Source: an uncultured Treponema sp. (GTDB taxonomy: Bacteria > Spirochaetota > Spirochaetia > Treponematales > Treponemataceae). Taken from it: a stretch of DNA of 64,000 nt. Positions 52,484 to 61,048 of the stretch are shown piece after piece. The translations under genes and the position numbers were made by a program. The notes under the pieces were generated by a model that worked only from the letters and a program-made list of their open reading frames with translations, did no database searches and had not been told where the DNA came from. Every line of letters starts with the position of its first letter. Position 1 is the first letter of the stretch. The stretch lies in contig CASGBA010000004.1 of NCBI GenBank assembly GCA_949299755.1, forward strand, positions 62,001 to 126,000. Direction: 5' to 3'.

Positions 52484-55066
52484 TTGAATTATATTCCGGT
52501 ACATATAAAAAAAAATCTTTATGGCCTGTTTTTATTGTCGCTTTTCTGTCTGGCCGGTTGTTCGACCATGCAGACAAAAAGAACTTATCAGCAGGCTGTT
52601 GTGGATTCGGTTTATCCGGACATTAACTTAACTCCGCGGACAGGGTTGGAAAGTATAAACGGAATATTCCCTGAAAAAATATACGTAAACACCCTTGTGC
52701 AGGTTTCTTCATTCGGCTTTGATTTTTGTCTGCATGACGGAAAAATCTACCATAAAAAAGCGGATGAAAAAGAATGGCTTCTAATGCCTCCTTCAGGGCT
52801 GCCCTTTTCCGAAACAGATACTTCTTTCATTCAACCCGAGGCGATAGTTGAAATTGCGGCGGATGCAGACTGTTTATATGCCTTTTCCAACAGCGGTATT
52901 TTATACCGCTATTATTTCAGGAAAATAAAAACCGAGAGACTCAATACCTGGATAATGAATTTTGGCTGGCCTCTTCCTTCTGTTCTTAAGCAAAATATTT
53001 TAGTTTCAAATAAACGGGGCTGGGGAATGGGAGTGCGACGTGGTGATATTCTCTGGTATGAAGATATTTACGGGAATCAACATCACTACGGAACAATGGG
53101 ATTGGAAACCCTATATTTTCTTTCAAAAGACGGAAGATCCATTCCTTTTACGGATTCCGGATTACCGGCAGACTTCAGCCATTTAATCCAAGGTCCGGAA
53201 GACGGCAGGTTTATCGCTGAAAATATCAGTGTCAGCGGTTCCACTATTTTTTTGATAAACGAATGCGGGGAAATGTACACCCGGCTTATTGACTTTGATA
53301 CAATGGGTTGCGATCCGATGTTCTTTAAATATACTTACGAGAAAAAAGAACAATCTTATTCCGGCAGCGATTACCGTTCGAACTTTACTCCCTGGGCTCT
53401 TCCGGCAGAACCCTGGAAAAAACAACCGGCTGTCCCGCTTTCAGGTCAGGCGAAGCTTTCCAGATTTATTTCGATTTTGCAAAACGGCAGGGGAAATTCA
53501 GCCAGGGAATTGCGGATTGCAGGCCTTTCCAAGGATGGTTATCCCGGATATTACACCAAGCAGATAAACGATAGCGAATGGCGGTTTGTTTATGCCCCGC
53601 TCCATATCCCGGAAGAAGCTTTTTTGAAAACATCCTCTGAAGGTCCCCGTGGAGAACCATCCGTTTTTTCTTATGAAGGTTATGTTGTTAAAAACGACAT
53701 TATGTTTCCTTCCCTTAAATGCTCTGTCAGGAATTTTTCTTTGGCAAGTGAAGGAAAAGCTGTTTTAGCCATAACCTTTGATGATAATAAAACAGGAAAA
53801 AGTGAGACAATTGAAATAGACCTGCATTTTGTTGAAGCCTGGACTTATTTGCGCCGTATTTCCCCGGGTTTTGACGGAACTCCCCGCCAATTTCTTGTAA
53901 CCCCGGAATTCAATCCGGAAAGCCTTGATACCGGAGAAAAGAAATTTACTGATATATTGCAGGAAATGTTCGGGGGAAAAAATAAAAACCTGTTTTGCTG
54001 TTATCTTGAGGCCACGACAGATTATTTCCAGCTTTTTATAAAAGGCAGGAAAAATAAATACAGCTTTTTTATGACCTCCAATGGTATGCCGCCGGTGAAT
54101 CCTGAAATCGCTAAAGGAACAATGTTTTACGAGGAAGGCATAACCGATGTTTTTGAAAAAGGAGATTTGGTTTTACCGTACAAAGAAGAAGGTTTTTCCC
54201 GGGAGGATATATCTTTAATCCAAGAAAAAATACATGAAAACAAGGATATTGTTAATTTTTTAACGGAAGAAATAAAAGTATATAAATTTTTCCACCGTAA
54301 CAGTGCCCGCTTCAGATGGGGGTATACGATAGTCGATTTATTAACAACTATTACATTTTTGGATAAAATAGATTTTCCTAAAATAAAAACGCTGACAATG
54401 TTCGGCAGTGATATTGTCCAGATAAACAACCAGAATTTCAGACAAATGGCGGATCTACGGGAGTGGATTTATGCCCATTTTATTGAACTGTCTGAAGCGA
54501 GAATCAACTATTATACGGAACTTCTTTCTGAAGTTGAAAAAACTGAGACTTCTGTTTTTCCGGATAAAAAAATATTTGACACTTTCCCTGAATATTTTAC
54601 TTCGATTGGTATCCCGAAGACATCGGCAGGAACATTTTCTGTCTTTGATTGTGAAGCGAAATTATATGTGGCAGAAGAATTGGCTTTTTTCCCAGGTTTT
54701 TTTCTCTCTTTTGATATAAACGGTGAAAATATAGTTTTTCTTCTGGAACTTGAGAATTCCCTGGAAAAAATAAATTCTTTGCCTTCCCGGGAAAATTTAA
54801 GGACGTTTTTGGGTTCCTCCCCGTTCCAGACTAAGACCCATCTTCTTTTGCTAACGGTGGCCGAAAATATTGAGACTTACAATATGTTGAAGGAATTCAT
54901 GGAAAATCCGGTTGTTTTTGAATGGGATGGAACAAATATAAAACTACGGGAAAATTCCAATGTATCCGGCGGGAAAGTTTTATTGGAAACCTTCCCGGTG
55001 GATGGAAGCGGTTCCGACCGTTTAATCACGCCTGCTGCGAGAAAGAAGAATCAGCCTGAAAAGTGA
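52484..55066 (+). CDS. Large uncharacterised lipoprotein
   Basis: 860 residues from a TTG start with AGGA 6 nt upstream. A lipoprotein signal peptide ends in the lipobox LAGC (C26). The rest, which I cannot assign to a family, seems beta-rich over the first 500 residues and helical later (about 560-700). Trp- and Tyr-rich segments suggest a surface or periplasmic sheet domain. Its last 45 bp overlap the stop of the Zn-peptidase gene on the other strand. Co-directional and close to metK, but a functional link is not implied. In a spirochaete it would sit in the inner or outer membrane leaflet facing the periplasm, or on the surface. Confidence 0.7.
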   Translation: MNYIPVHIKKNLYGLFLLSLFCLAGCSTMQTKRTYQQAVVDSVYPDINLTPRTGLESINGIFPEKIYVNTLVQVSSFGFDFCLHDGKIYHKKADEKEWLLMPPSGLPFSETDTSFIQPEAIVEIAADADCLYAFSNSGILYRYYFRKIKTERLNTWIMNFGWPLPSVLKQNILVSNKRGWGMGVRRGDILWYEDIYGNQHHYGTMGLETLYFLSKDGRSIPFTDSGLPADFSHLIQGPEDGRFIAENISVSGSTIFLINECGEMYTRLIDFDTMGCDPMFFKYTYEKKEQSYSGSDYRSNFTPWALPAEPWKKQPAVPLSGQAKLSRFISILQNGRGNSARELRIAGLSKDGYPGYYTKQINDSEWRFVYAPLHIPEEAFLKTSSEGPRGEPSVFSYEGYVVKNDIMFPSLKCSVRNFSLASEGKAVLAITFDDNKTGKSETIEIDLHFVEAWTYLRRISPGFDGTPRQFLVTPEFNPESLDTGEKKFTDILQEMFGGKNKNLFCCYLEATTDYFQLFIKGRKNKYSFFMTSNGMPPVNPEIAKGTMFYEEGITDVFEKGDLVLPYKEEGFSREDISLIQEKIHENKDIVNFLTEEIKVYKFFHRNSARFRWGYTIVDLLTTITFLDKIDFPKIKTLTMFGSDIVQINNQNFRQMADLREWIYAHFIELSEARINYYTELLSEVEKTETSVFPDKKIFDTFPEYFTSIGIPKTSAGTFSVFDCEAKLYVAEELAFFPGFFLSFDINGENIVFLLELENSLEKINSLPSRENLRTFLGSSPFQTKTHLLLLTVAENIETYNMLKEFMENPVVFEWDGTNIKLRENSNVSGGKVLLETFPVDGSGSDRLITPAARKKNQPEK

Positions 55067-55705
55067 AAGAACCGCGGTTAATGCGGATGCAACGTAAGTC
55101 ATGGCCGCAGCGGTCAAAACTTTTTTTACCCCTTTAAGCTCCTCTTCGGAAAGAACCGCATTCTGCCGTAAAATCGTAATCGCCCTTCTGGATGCGTTGA
55201 ATTCCACCGGCAGGGTTATCAGGTAAAATAAGACGGCGGCGGAAAAAAGAATAATCCCGGCGTTTATGAGCGGAGTCATGCTGAAAAATAATCCGGCAAT
55301 GACTATATACGGGCCGAGGGATGAACCGATGTTGGCTATGGGCACGAGGGTACTGCGCAGCCACAGGGGTGAATATCCAATTTTATGCTGGATAGCGTGT
55401 CCGGTTTCATGGGCGGCAACTCCCACAGCGGCAATGGTGTCCACTCCGTAAACCGGTTGGGAAAGCCTGAGTTTTTTTTCCGTGGGACTGTAATGATCCG
55501 TTAGTTTGCCTGCCACAGGTTCAACCCTGACATCGGAAATATTATTTACGCGTAATAAAAGGCTTGCCGCATCTTTTCCTGTGATGCCTCTTTTTGTTTT
55601 TACCTTTGACCAGCGGGAAAAGGCGGAAGATACGGAGATTTGGGCTATCATCGAAAAAAACAGTGCGGGAACGATGAGAATAATGTAATATTGGTCGATA
55701 AACAT
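55022..55705 (-). CDS. Membrane zinc metallopeptidase (Zn_peptidase_2 type)
   Basis: 227 residues. Membrane helix at the start (about 6-27), then the zinc site HETGHAIQHKIGYSPLW (HExxH form, here HETGH), and two or three further helices (about 125-215). Family pfam04298, widespread and without a defined substrate; a quality-control role is plausible. The ATG lacks a Shine-Dalgarno and is placed 6 nt after a TATATT. It converges with the lipoprotein gene, overlapping 45 bp. Confidence 0.85.
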   Translation of the reverse strand: MFIDQYYIILIVPALFFSMIAQISVSSAFSRWSKVKTKRGITGKDAASLLLRVNNISDVRVEPVAGKLTDHYSPTEKKLRLSQPVYGVDTIAAVGVAAHETGHAIQHKIGYSPLWLRSTLVPIANIGSSLGPYIVIAGLFFSMTPLINAGIILFSAAVLFYLITLPVEFNASRRAITILRQNAVLSEEELKGVKKVLTAAAMTYVASALTAVLSLFRLILLSRSRRD

Positions 55706-55711
55706 ATTTTG

Positions 55712-55740
55712 AATATACTTATGAATTATATTTTTAGCAA
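55712..55740 (-). promoter_or_regulatory. Promoter of the Zn-peptidase gene, apparently leaderless
   Basis: On the minus strand TTGCTA (55740-55735), a 17-bp spacer and TATATT (55717-55712); the ATG begins at 55705 after 6 nt, with no ribosome site between. Confidence 0.65.
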
Positions 55741-55758
55741 GGTTTTAAAAGATATAAC

Positions 55759-56727
55759 ATGAATTTCTGGACAGGACTTATTATCGTTTTTTGCTTGATA
55801 TCATCCGGCCTTTTGATGTTTTCCTTGGCAGCCGGATTTTCCCTTTACCCGGTTTTGGTGAAAAGATTATACAACCTGCTTTTTCATTCCGGATCCGAAG
55901 ATTCTTTTTGTGACGACAGGGAAAACGGAGGAGACACAATATTATCTTTTCCGAAGGATCAGGTTAAAACCCGGTCTTTGATGATGAAGTTCCACCGCAA
56001 AATTTTAAAAGGGAATATTATTTTACCCGGAAATATTTCGTCCGGAGAAAAAGACACAATAAAACACATAATATTGATGGCTGGTTCCGGAACCAGCCTT
56101 CCGGATATTGGTATTACGGGAGAAAATTTTCCTTCGGATACAGGGATTTTTTTTCCGGAATCAGTGGAAAAATTTTGTCCGGGGAAAGGGTTTTCTTTTG
56201 GGGTTAAAGACGGACAGGCTTTAAAGGCTTGGAAATCTTTTTTGAAAACCAGGTATCCTGGAATAAAAATTTCCCTGGCCGGTAGTTTTTGCGGTGGAGC
56301 ATCCGTTATTTTTTGTGCCTCACATTGCAGGAAAGATGATTTTTTACAAGTTGTTGCGGATAGTCCATATTTTTCAGTTCCTTTTTTTATGAATAAAGAG
56401 ATAGCTTCTGTTTTTCCGGGTTTTTTGCGCCGCCGTCTGCTGTTTCTCGGGGTTCTTTTAGCCTCGGTTTTTTTCGGAACCCCTGTTTTTTACCAAAAGC
56501 CCTTCCGGTATGTGAAAAAAATCCTTAAAAACATGGCAGGATGCGTTCGGGAACCGTTTCCTGTTTCTTTATGTTTTGATTGCGCCCTTAATGGAGTGAA
56601 AAAAGAAAAGGAGTTTTTTTCAGCCCAATATATTTTATATAAAAAATTTTTTTTAAGGAAAAAAAAGAAAATCTATGATATATTTCCTTTGAAAACTTCT
56701 GAAGAAATGGAGAAACTGCACAAATGA
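55759..56727 (+). CDS. Degenerate alpha/beta hydrolase-like membrane protein
   Basis: 322 residues with an N-terminal membrane helix (about 5-30). The central part follows the alpha/beta-hydrolase plan ([31 protein letters not shown], then GSFCGGASV and [10 protein letters not shown]), but at the nucleophile elbow, normally G-x-S-x-G, the Ser position is Phe, and no clear catalytic His follows. The C-terminus is basic. It is probably not a hydrolase; a binding or structural role is possible, or decay. No ribosome site is seen. Its end overlaps the yjbQ start by 4 bp (ATGA). Confidence 0.6.
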   Translation: MNFWTGLIIVFCLISSGLLMFSLAAGFSLYPVLVKRLYNLLFHSGSEDSFCDDRENGGDTILSFPKDQVKTRSLMMKFHRKILKGNIILPGNISSGEKDTIKHIILMAGSGTSLPDIGITGENFPSDTGIFFPESVEKFCPGKGFSFGVKDGQALKAWKSFLKTRYPGIKISLAGSFCGGASVIFCASHCRKDDFLQVVADSPYFSVPFFMNKEIASVFPGFLRRRLLFLGVLLASVFFGTPVFYQKPFRYVKKILKNMAGCVREPFPVSLCFDCALNGVKKEKEFFSAQYILYKKFFLRKKKKIYDIFPLKTSEEMEKLHK

Positions 56728-57140
56728 AAAGTTTAACGCGTGAATTATGGTTTTGCACCGAAAAAGAACGCGAATTTGTGAATATTACCTCTACAGTTGA
56801 AGATCTTGTGCGTGAATCAGGAGTAAAAGAAGGTTTATGCCTTGTGAACGCCATGCATATAACAGCAAGCGTTTTCATAAATGATGACGAGTCCGGTCTC
56901 CATCATGATTTTGACGTCTGGCTTGAGAAACTTGCTCCCCATGAACCAGTTTCCGGATACCGTCATAACCGGGGAGAAATAAATGCGGATGCCCATATGA
57001 AAAGGCAGATTATGGGCAGGGAAGTGGTTGTTGCCATCACGGACGGAACCTTACATTTTGGACCATGGGAACAAATATTTTACGGTGAATTTGACGGCCG
57101 CAGGAAAAAGAGGGTTCTTGTAAAAATTATAGGAGAATAG
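56724..57140 (+). CDS. YjbQ-family protein (UPF0047)
   Basis: 138 residues with family features [23 protein letters not shown] in part, the conserved [18 protein letters not shown] and [17 protein letters not shown]. Some members show thiamine-phosphate synthase-like side activity, but the physiological role is open. The His and Asp residues grouped here resemble a metal site. Overlaps the previous gene by 4 bp, so the two are co-translated. The DUF308 gene follows after 24 bp. Confidence 0.88.
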   Translation: MKSLTRELWFCTEKEREFVNITSTVEDLVRESGVKEGLCLVNAMHITASVFINDDESGLHHDFDVWLEKLAPHEPVSGYRHNRGEINADAHMKRQIMGREVVVAITDGTLHFGPWEQIFYGEFDGRRKKRVLVKIIGE

Positions 57141-57164
57141 GGCTGGGACAGCCGGGGAGGAAAA

Positions 57165-57695
57165 ATGAATATATCAAAGGATAAGATTTTTTTGTTCGGG
57201 GGAATTCTTCTGATTCTTCTGGGCCTTGTAATGTTGATTTCTCCGGAAAAATTTACGGAGATTTTTTCAATCGTTATAGGGCTTTCAGTTATTCTGGAAG
57301 GGTTTGTCACTTTATTTGCCATCCGTCCTGAGTTTGAAGAAAAAAATATCCGGCAAGAGTTGCTGATACGGGGAATCTCGGGAATTATAATCGGGTTACT
57401 GGCTGTTTTCCTTCCCATGTTTATCGCGGGGACTGTATGGGTTATCATGCTTTATATCCTCGGAATCGAAATGCTTGTTTCTGCCTGGCTGGAATTCATG
57501 GTTGTCCGGAAAATGAAGGAAATGGATCTTCCCGTGCGGGATTATATAGTCGAAATCATTCTGCTGGTGGCTTTGGCTGTTTTGCTTTTCATCTTCCCTT
57601 TCAAATTAGGGCTCCTTTTTATCAGGATTGTGGGTTTAATAGTGATTATCGGAGGCGGCGTGGGGTTATACCGCTGGAAAACTTACGCCGTCTGA
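57165..57695 (+). CDS. HdeD-like DUF308 membrane protein
   Basis: 176 residues with about six membrane helices in two repeats (LFGGILLILLGLVMLISPEKF, then GIIIGLLAVFLPMFIAGTV and LIVIIGGGVGLYRWK). This is the DUF308 pattern of HdeD, which is linked to acid stress in E. coli; function here is unknown. It begins a coupled series: its TGA overlaps the ATG of the tcdA-like gene (TGATG at 57693-57697). Confidence 0.82.
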   Translation: MNISKDKIFLFGGILLILLGLVMLISPEKFTEIFSIVIGLSVILEGFVTLFAIRPEFEEKNIRQELLIRGISGIIIGLLAVFLPMFIAGTVWVIMLYILGIEMLVSAWLEFMVVRKMKEMDLPVRDYIVEIILLVALAVLLFIFPFKLGLLFIRIVGLIVIIGGGVGLYRWKTYAV

Positions 57696-58416
57696 TGGCG
57701 GACATTTTTCCCGGACAAGAAAAGTCCTTGGGGAAAATTCCGACAGAATCCTGGCGGAAAAGACCATTGCAGTTTTCGGGCTGGGAGGGGTAGGTTCTTT
57801 CACGGTTGAAGCCTTGGCGCGGGCAGGGGTTGGCAGGTTTTTCCTTGTTGATTCAGACAGGATTGCGGAAAGCAATTTGAACCGGCAGCTTTTTGCCCTG
57901 CACAGCACCCTTGGCAGGGAAAAAACGGAAATCGCCGCCGCCAGGATTTACGATATAAATCCCGGGGCAAAAGTCGAAACCTTTTCCCTGCTTTATCCCG
58001 CTGACGCGGTTCCTGAATCTCCTGTGAATCTCCGGGAGTGTTCTTTTGTGGCGGATTGCATTGATTCAGTCTCTTCAAAAATAACGCTTATCATGAATGC
58101 CAGGGCTGCCGGGGTTCCGCTGATTTCCTGCATGGGGACGGGAAATAAAACAAATCCGCTGCTTTTCCGGTTCGCTGATATTTATGAAACCTCAGTCTGT
58201 CCTTTGGCAAAAGTAATCCGGCATGAATTGCGGAAAAGAAACGTGGAGGGGCAGAAGGTTTTGTTTTCCACGGAAAAGCCCGCTGTCTTTGAATCGGAAA
58301 CAGCCCCGGAGGGAAGGTTTGTCGGGAGCGTTCCCTTTGTGCCTTCTGTGGCGGGTCTTTTGCTTGCGGGAGAGATTATACGTGATTTACTTCAAGTTCG
58401 AAACGGTGACAAATGA
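57695..58416 (+). CDS. tcdA: tRNA threonylcarbamoyladenosine dehydratase-like (ThiF family), frameshifted near the start
   Basis: The 3' frame encodes the ThiF/E1 fold: VFGLGGVGSFTVEALARAGVG, VDSD, SNLNRQLFAL, CMGTGNKTNPLLFRFADI and SVCPLAKVIRHELRKR, matching TcdA, which cyclises t6A in tRNA. This frame has no ATG, GTG or TTG upstream of the nucleotide loop, though family residues (HFSRTRKVLGENSDRIL) continue up to about 57700. The only good start, ATG 57695 overlapping the DUF308 stop, is one base out of frame. Adding one T to the T5 tract at 57705-57709 restores MADIFSRTRKVLGENSDRIL and the whole protein. It may be a slippery site, real mutation or sequence error. A TTG at 57814 would cut off the ATP site. 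Confidence 0.75.
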
Positions 58417-59165
58417 AAACTGATATAGACAGAAAAGACTCATTTTTTTTCGGATTAAGGGACGGGCTTCCCATTTTTTTGGGTTATGTGCCTGTCTCCT
58501 TTGCCTTCGGAATTTTTGCGGTTGGAAGCGGGCTTTCCATTCTGCAATCCCTTGTGATTTCCCTGGTGAATGTGACTTCTGCCGGGCAGCTGGCCGCTGT
58601 CCCCATAATTACCGGCGGTGCCCCGCTCATGGAGTTGGCTCTGTCCCAGCTGGTTATAAATTCCAGATATTCCCTTATGTCAATTTCCTTAGCCCAAAAA
58701 TTGGGAAGCAATGTGCGTCTTTTTGACCGATTTGTGATTTCGTTCATGAATACGGATGAAGTGTTTGCTGTTGCTTCCGGCCGTGCCGGTTTTGTCGGGA
58801 GACATTATATGTACGGCTTGATATTCTTGCCTTATATCGGTTGGGCGGCAGGAACTTTTTTGGGCGCCGTCGCCGGCAATATTCTTCCCGGCAGAATAAT
58901 AAATGCCCTCGGTATCGCTATTTACGGAATGTTTATTGCGATTATTGCCCCGGCCGCAAAAAAAAGTATTCCGGTATTGGCTGTTGTCCTGTTTGCCACC
59001 TTTTTAAGTTGTTTGTTCAAATTTTTACCGGTTTTTAAAGAAATTTCCTCCGGACTGGCAATTATCGCTTGTACCTGCGCCGCGGGTATTTTTGCGGCGC
59101 TTTTTTTCCCCTTGCAGGAGCCGCAGGAAAGGAACCCGGCGGAAAAAACCCAGGAGGTCCGGTGA
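58413..59165 (+). CDS. azlC: AzlC-family branched-chain amino-acid exporter subunit
   Basis: 250 residues, about eight membrane helices. Family features DGLPIFLGYVPVSFAFGIFAV and SAGQLAAVPIITGGAPLMELALSQLVINSRYSLMS. AzlC works with AzlD to export branched-chain amino acids or analogues. Starts with ATGA overlap of the tcdA-like gene stop, ends with TGATG overlap of azlD. Confidence 0.9.
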   Translation: MKTDIDRKDSFFFGLRDGLPIFLGYVPVSFAFGIFAVGSGLSILQSLVISLVNVTSAGQLAAVPIITGGAPLMELALSQLVINSRYSLMSISLAQKLGSNVRLFDRFVISFMNTDEVFAVASGRAGFVGRHYMYGLIFLPYIGWAAGTFLGAVAGNILPGRIINALGIAIYGMFIAIIAPAAKKSIPVLAVVLFATFLSCLFKFLPVFKEISSGLAIIACTCAAGIFAALFFPLQEPQERNPAEKTQEVR

Positions 59166-59497
59166 TGTTTTCCAGCCAGATTGTTTCAACAGGGGTATTC
59201 CTGAAATATCTTCTGGTCATGTCCCTTGTGACCTATGCCGTCAGAATGCTTCCTCTTGTATTATGCAAGGAAAAAGTAAAAAACCGTTTTTTACGCTCCT
59301 TTTTGTATTATATTCCTTATGCTGTTTTGGGCGCGATGACCTTTCCGGCGGTGTTTTTCTCGACAGGTTATGTCTTTTCCGCTGGAGCCGGGTGTCTTGT
59401 GGCTTTGATTTTCGGTTGTTTAGGCAAAAGCCTGGTTTTTGTTGCCGCTTCCGCTTGTGTAGCTGTATTTCTTGTCGAAGTTTTTATGTTTTTGTGA
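59165..59497 (+). CDS. azlD: AzlD-family transport subunit
   Basis: 110 residues, four membrane helices, the small partner of AzlC (YAVRMLPLVLCKEKVKNRFLRSFLYYIPYAVLGAMTFP in outline). The ATG at 59165 overlaps the azlC stop by one base, with AGGAGG 7 nt upstream; the frame runs upstream inside azlC without family similarity. Confidence 0.88.
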   Translation: MFSSQIVSTGVFLKYLLVMSLVTYAVRMLPLVLCKEKVKNRFLRSFLYYIPYAVLGAMTFPAVFFSTGYVFSAGAGCLVALIFGCLGKSLVFVAASACVAVFLVEVFMFL

Positions 59498-59503
59498 TAG
59501 AAT
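59495..59503 (+). promoter_or_regulatory. Extended -10 promoter of the DUF1846 gene, apparently leaderless
   Basis: TGATAGAAT (59495-59503) is an extended -10 (TGn plus TAGAAT). The ATG (59510) follows after 6 nt with no ribosome site. A TTGTCG lies 20 bp upstream, too far for a good -35. It lies at the end of azlD. Confidence 0.5.
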
Positions 59504-59509
59504 TATCTT

Positions 59510-60991
59510 ATGATCGGTTTTGATAATGAAAAATACCTGAAAATCCAATCGGAGCACATAAAAGAACGGATCTCTCTATTTGAAAATAAGCTTTATCTTG
59601 AATTCGGCGGAAAACTTTTTGATGATTTTCACGCATCAAGGGTTTTACCCGGCTTCCAACCGGACAGCAAGCTCAAAATGCTGATGCAGCTGCGGGATTG
59701 TGTGGAAATTGTTATCGTTATAAATGCGGCAGACATAGAAAAAAATAAAATCAGGGCTGACTTGGGGATAACTTATGACATGGATGTTATAAGGCTTATA
59801 AAGGAATTTTCGTCCCGGGGTATGGAAGTTTCAAGTGTTGTCATTACCCATTATGTGGGACAGGCCGCTGCGGATTCTTTCCGGGAAAAACTGGAATCGC
59901 TGGGTATTAGGGTTTATTACCATTATACTATAGAAGGGTATCCGGCGAATGTTTCTCTCATTGACAGTGACGAGGGATACGGAAAAAATGATTACGTTGA
60001 AACAACCCGTCCGCTGGTTGTTGTGACCGCTCCCGGACCGGGAAGCGGGAAATTGGCTACCTGTCTTTCCCAGATTTACCATGACAACAAAAGGGGAATA
60101 AAATCCGGATACGCTAAATTTGAAACGTTTCCTATTTGGAATCTTCCCTTAAAACATCCCATCAATTTGGCTTACGAAGCCGCCACCGCGGATTTAAATG
60201 ATGTGAATATGATAGATCCTTTCCACCTTGAAGCGTACGGCAAAACCGCGGTGAATTATAACCGGGATATTGAGACTTTCCCTGTTTTGAATGCCCTTTT
60301 TGAACGGATTTACGGGAAGAATCAATATAAATCGCCCACAGACATGGGTGTGAATATGGCCGGTTATTGTATAATAGATGATGAAGTGTGTGGCATAGCT
60401 TCAAAACATGAGATTATACGCCGTTATTATAGTGCCCTCGAAAAACAAAGGACAGGTTTCAGTTTAAATGAAAAAGAAATTTATAAACTGGAACTTTTAA
60501 TGAGCCAGGCAAAAATCACACCGGAATTTCGTCATGTAACCACGGCTGCGAAAGAAAAAGCCGCTTCCTCGGGAACCGCTGCCGCCGCCATAGAGCTTGC
60601 GGACGGAAGCATTGTCTGCGGCAAGAATTCGGATTTGCTCGGAACTTCTGCGGCCCTCCTTCTCAATGCGGTGAAGCATCTTGGAGGAATAGACCATTCC
60701 ATCCGCCTTATTCCTCCTAGTGCCATTGAACCCATTCAAGAAATGAAAACGAAGTATCTCAGCGGACGGAATCCCAGGTTGCATACGGACGAGGTTCTTG
60801 TAGCCTTGGCTATGTTGTCAAACAGTGATGAAAATGCCCGGTGCGCTATGTCCCAGCTTTTAAAACTACGGGGATGCCAGGCTCACTCAACGGTTTTACT
60901 TTCTGAAGTGGATAAAAAGATATTTAAAAAGCTCGGAGTTGATATAACCTGTGAGCCTGTTCCGAAAAAAAACCTGAAAACCCTGATATAA
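59510..60991 (+). CDS. DUF1846 family protein
   Basis: 493 residues, soluble. The family-typical start is MIGFDNEKYLKIQSEHIKERISLF, with DFHASRVLPGFQPDSKLKML, VTAPGPGSGKLATCLSQIYHD (nucleotide-loop-like GPGSGK) and ALAMLSNSDENA near the end. Families of this sort are widespread in Firmicutes and spirochaetes without known function; a nucleotide-binding role is suggested by the glycine-rich loop. No Shine-Dalgarno before the ATG. The gene runs convergently against the DUF362 gene with a 57-bp gap that holds no clear terminator. Confidence 0.88.
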   Translation: MIGFDNEKYLKIQSEHIKERISLFENKLYLEFGGKLFDDFHASRVLPGFQPDSKLKMLMQLRDCVEIVIVINAADIEKNKIRADLGITYDMDVIRLIKEFSSRGMEVSSVVITHYVGQAAADSFREKLESLGIRVYYHYTIEGYPANVSLIDSDEGYGKNDYVETTRPLVVVTAPGPGSGKLATCLSQIYHDNKRGIKSGYAKFETFPIWNLPLKHPINLAYEAATADLNDVNMIDPFHLEAYGKTAVNYNRDIETFPVLNALFERIYGKNQYKSPTDMGVNMAGYCIIDDEVCGIASKHEIIRRYYSALEKQRTGFSLNEKEIYKLELLMSQAKITPEFRHVTTAAKEKAASSGTAAAAIELADGSIVCGKNSDLLGTSAALLLNAVKHLGGIDHSIRLIPPSAIEPIQEMKTKYLSGRNPRLHTDEVLVALAMLSNSDENARCAMSQLLKLRGCQAHSTVLLSEVDKKIFKKLGVDITCEPVPKKNLKTLI

Positions 60992-61048
60992 TTTATAGAC
61001 CGGTATTTTTTCGACTGTATCAGGATTCCCAGATTTCCGGCTTTTGCC

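Noticed and set aside
57437-57793. A 118-codon frame inside DUF308 that ends in the tcdA region
   Set aside because: Its first part is an out-of-frame shadow of DUF308. Only the last part, from ATG 57695, is likely to be used, as the broken start of the tcdA-like gene.
57814-58416. TTG at 57814 as the true start of the ThiF-family gene
   Set aside because: It would remove the glycine-rich ATP loop and about 35 family residues that are encoded in the same frame just upstream; a frameshift near 57705 explains the data better.
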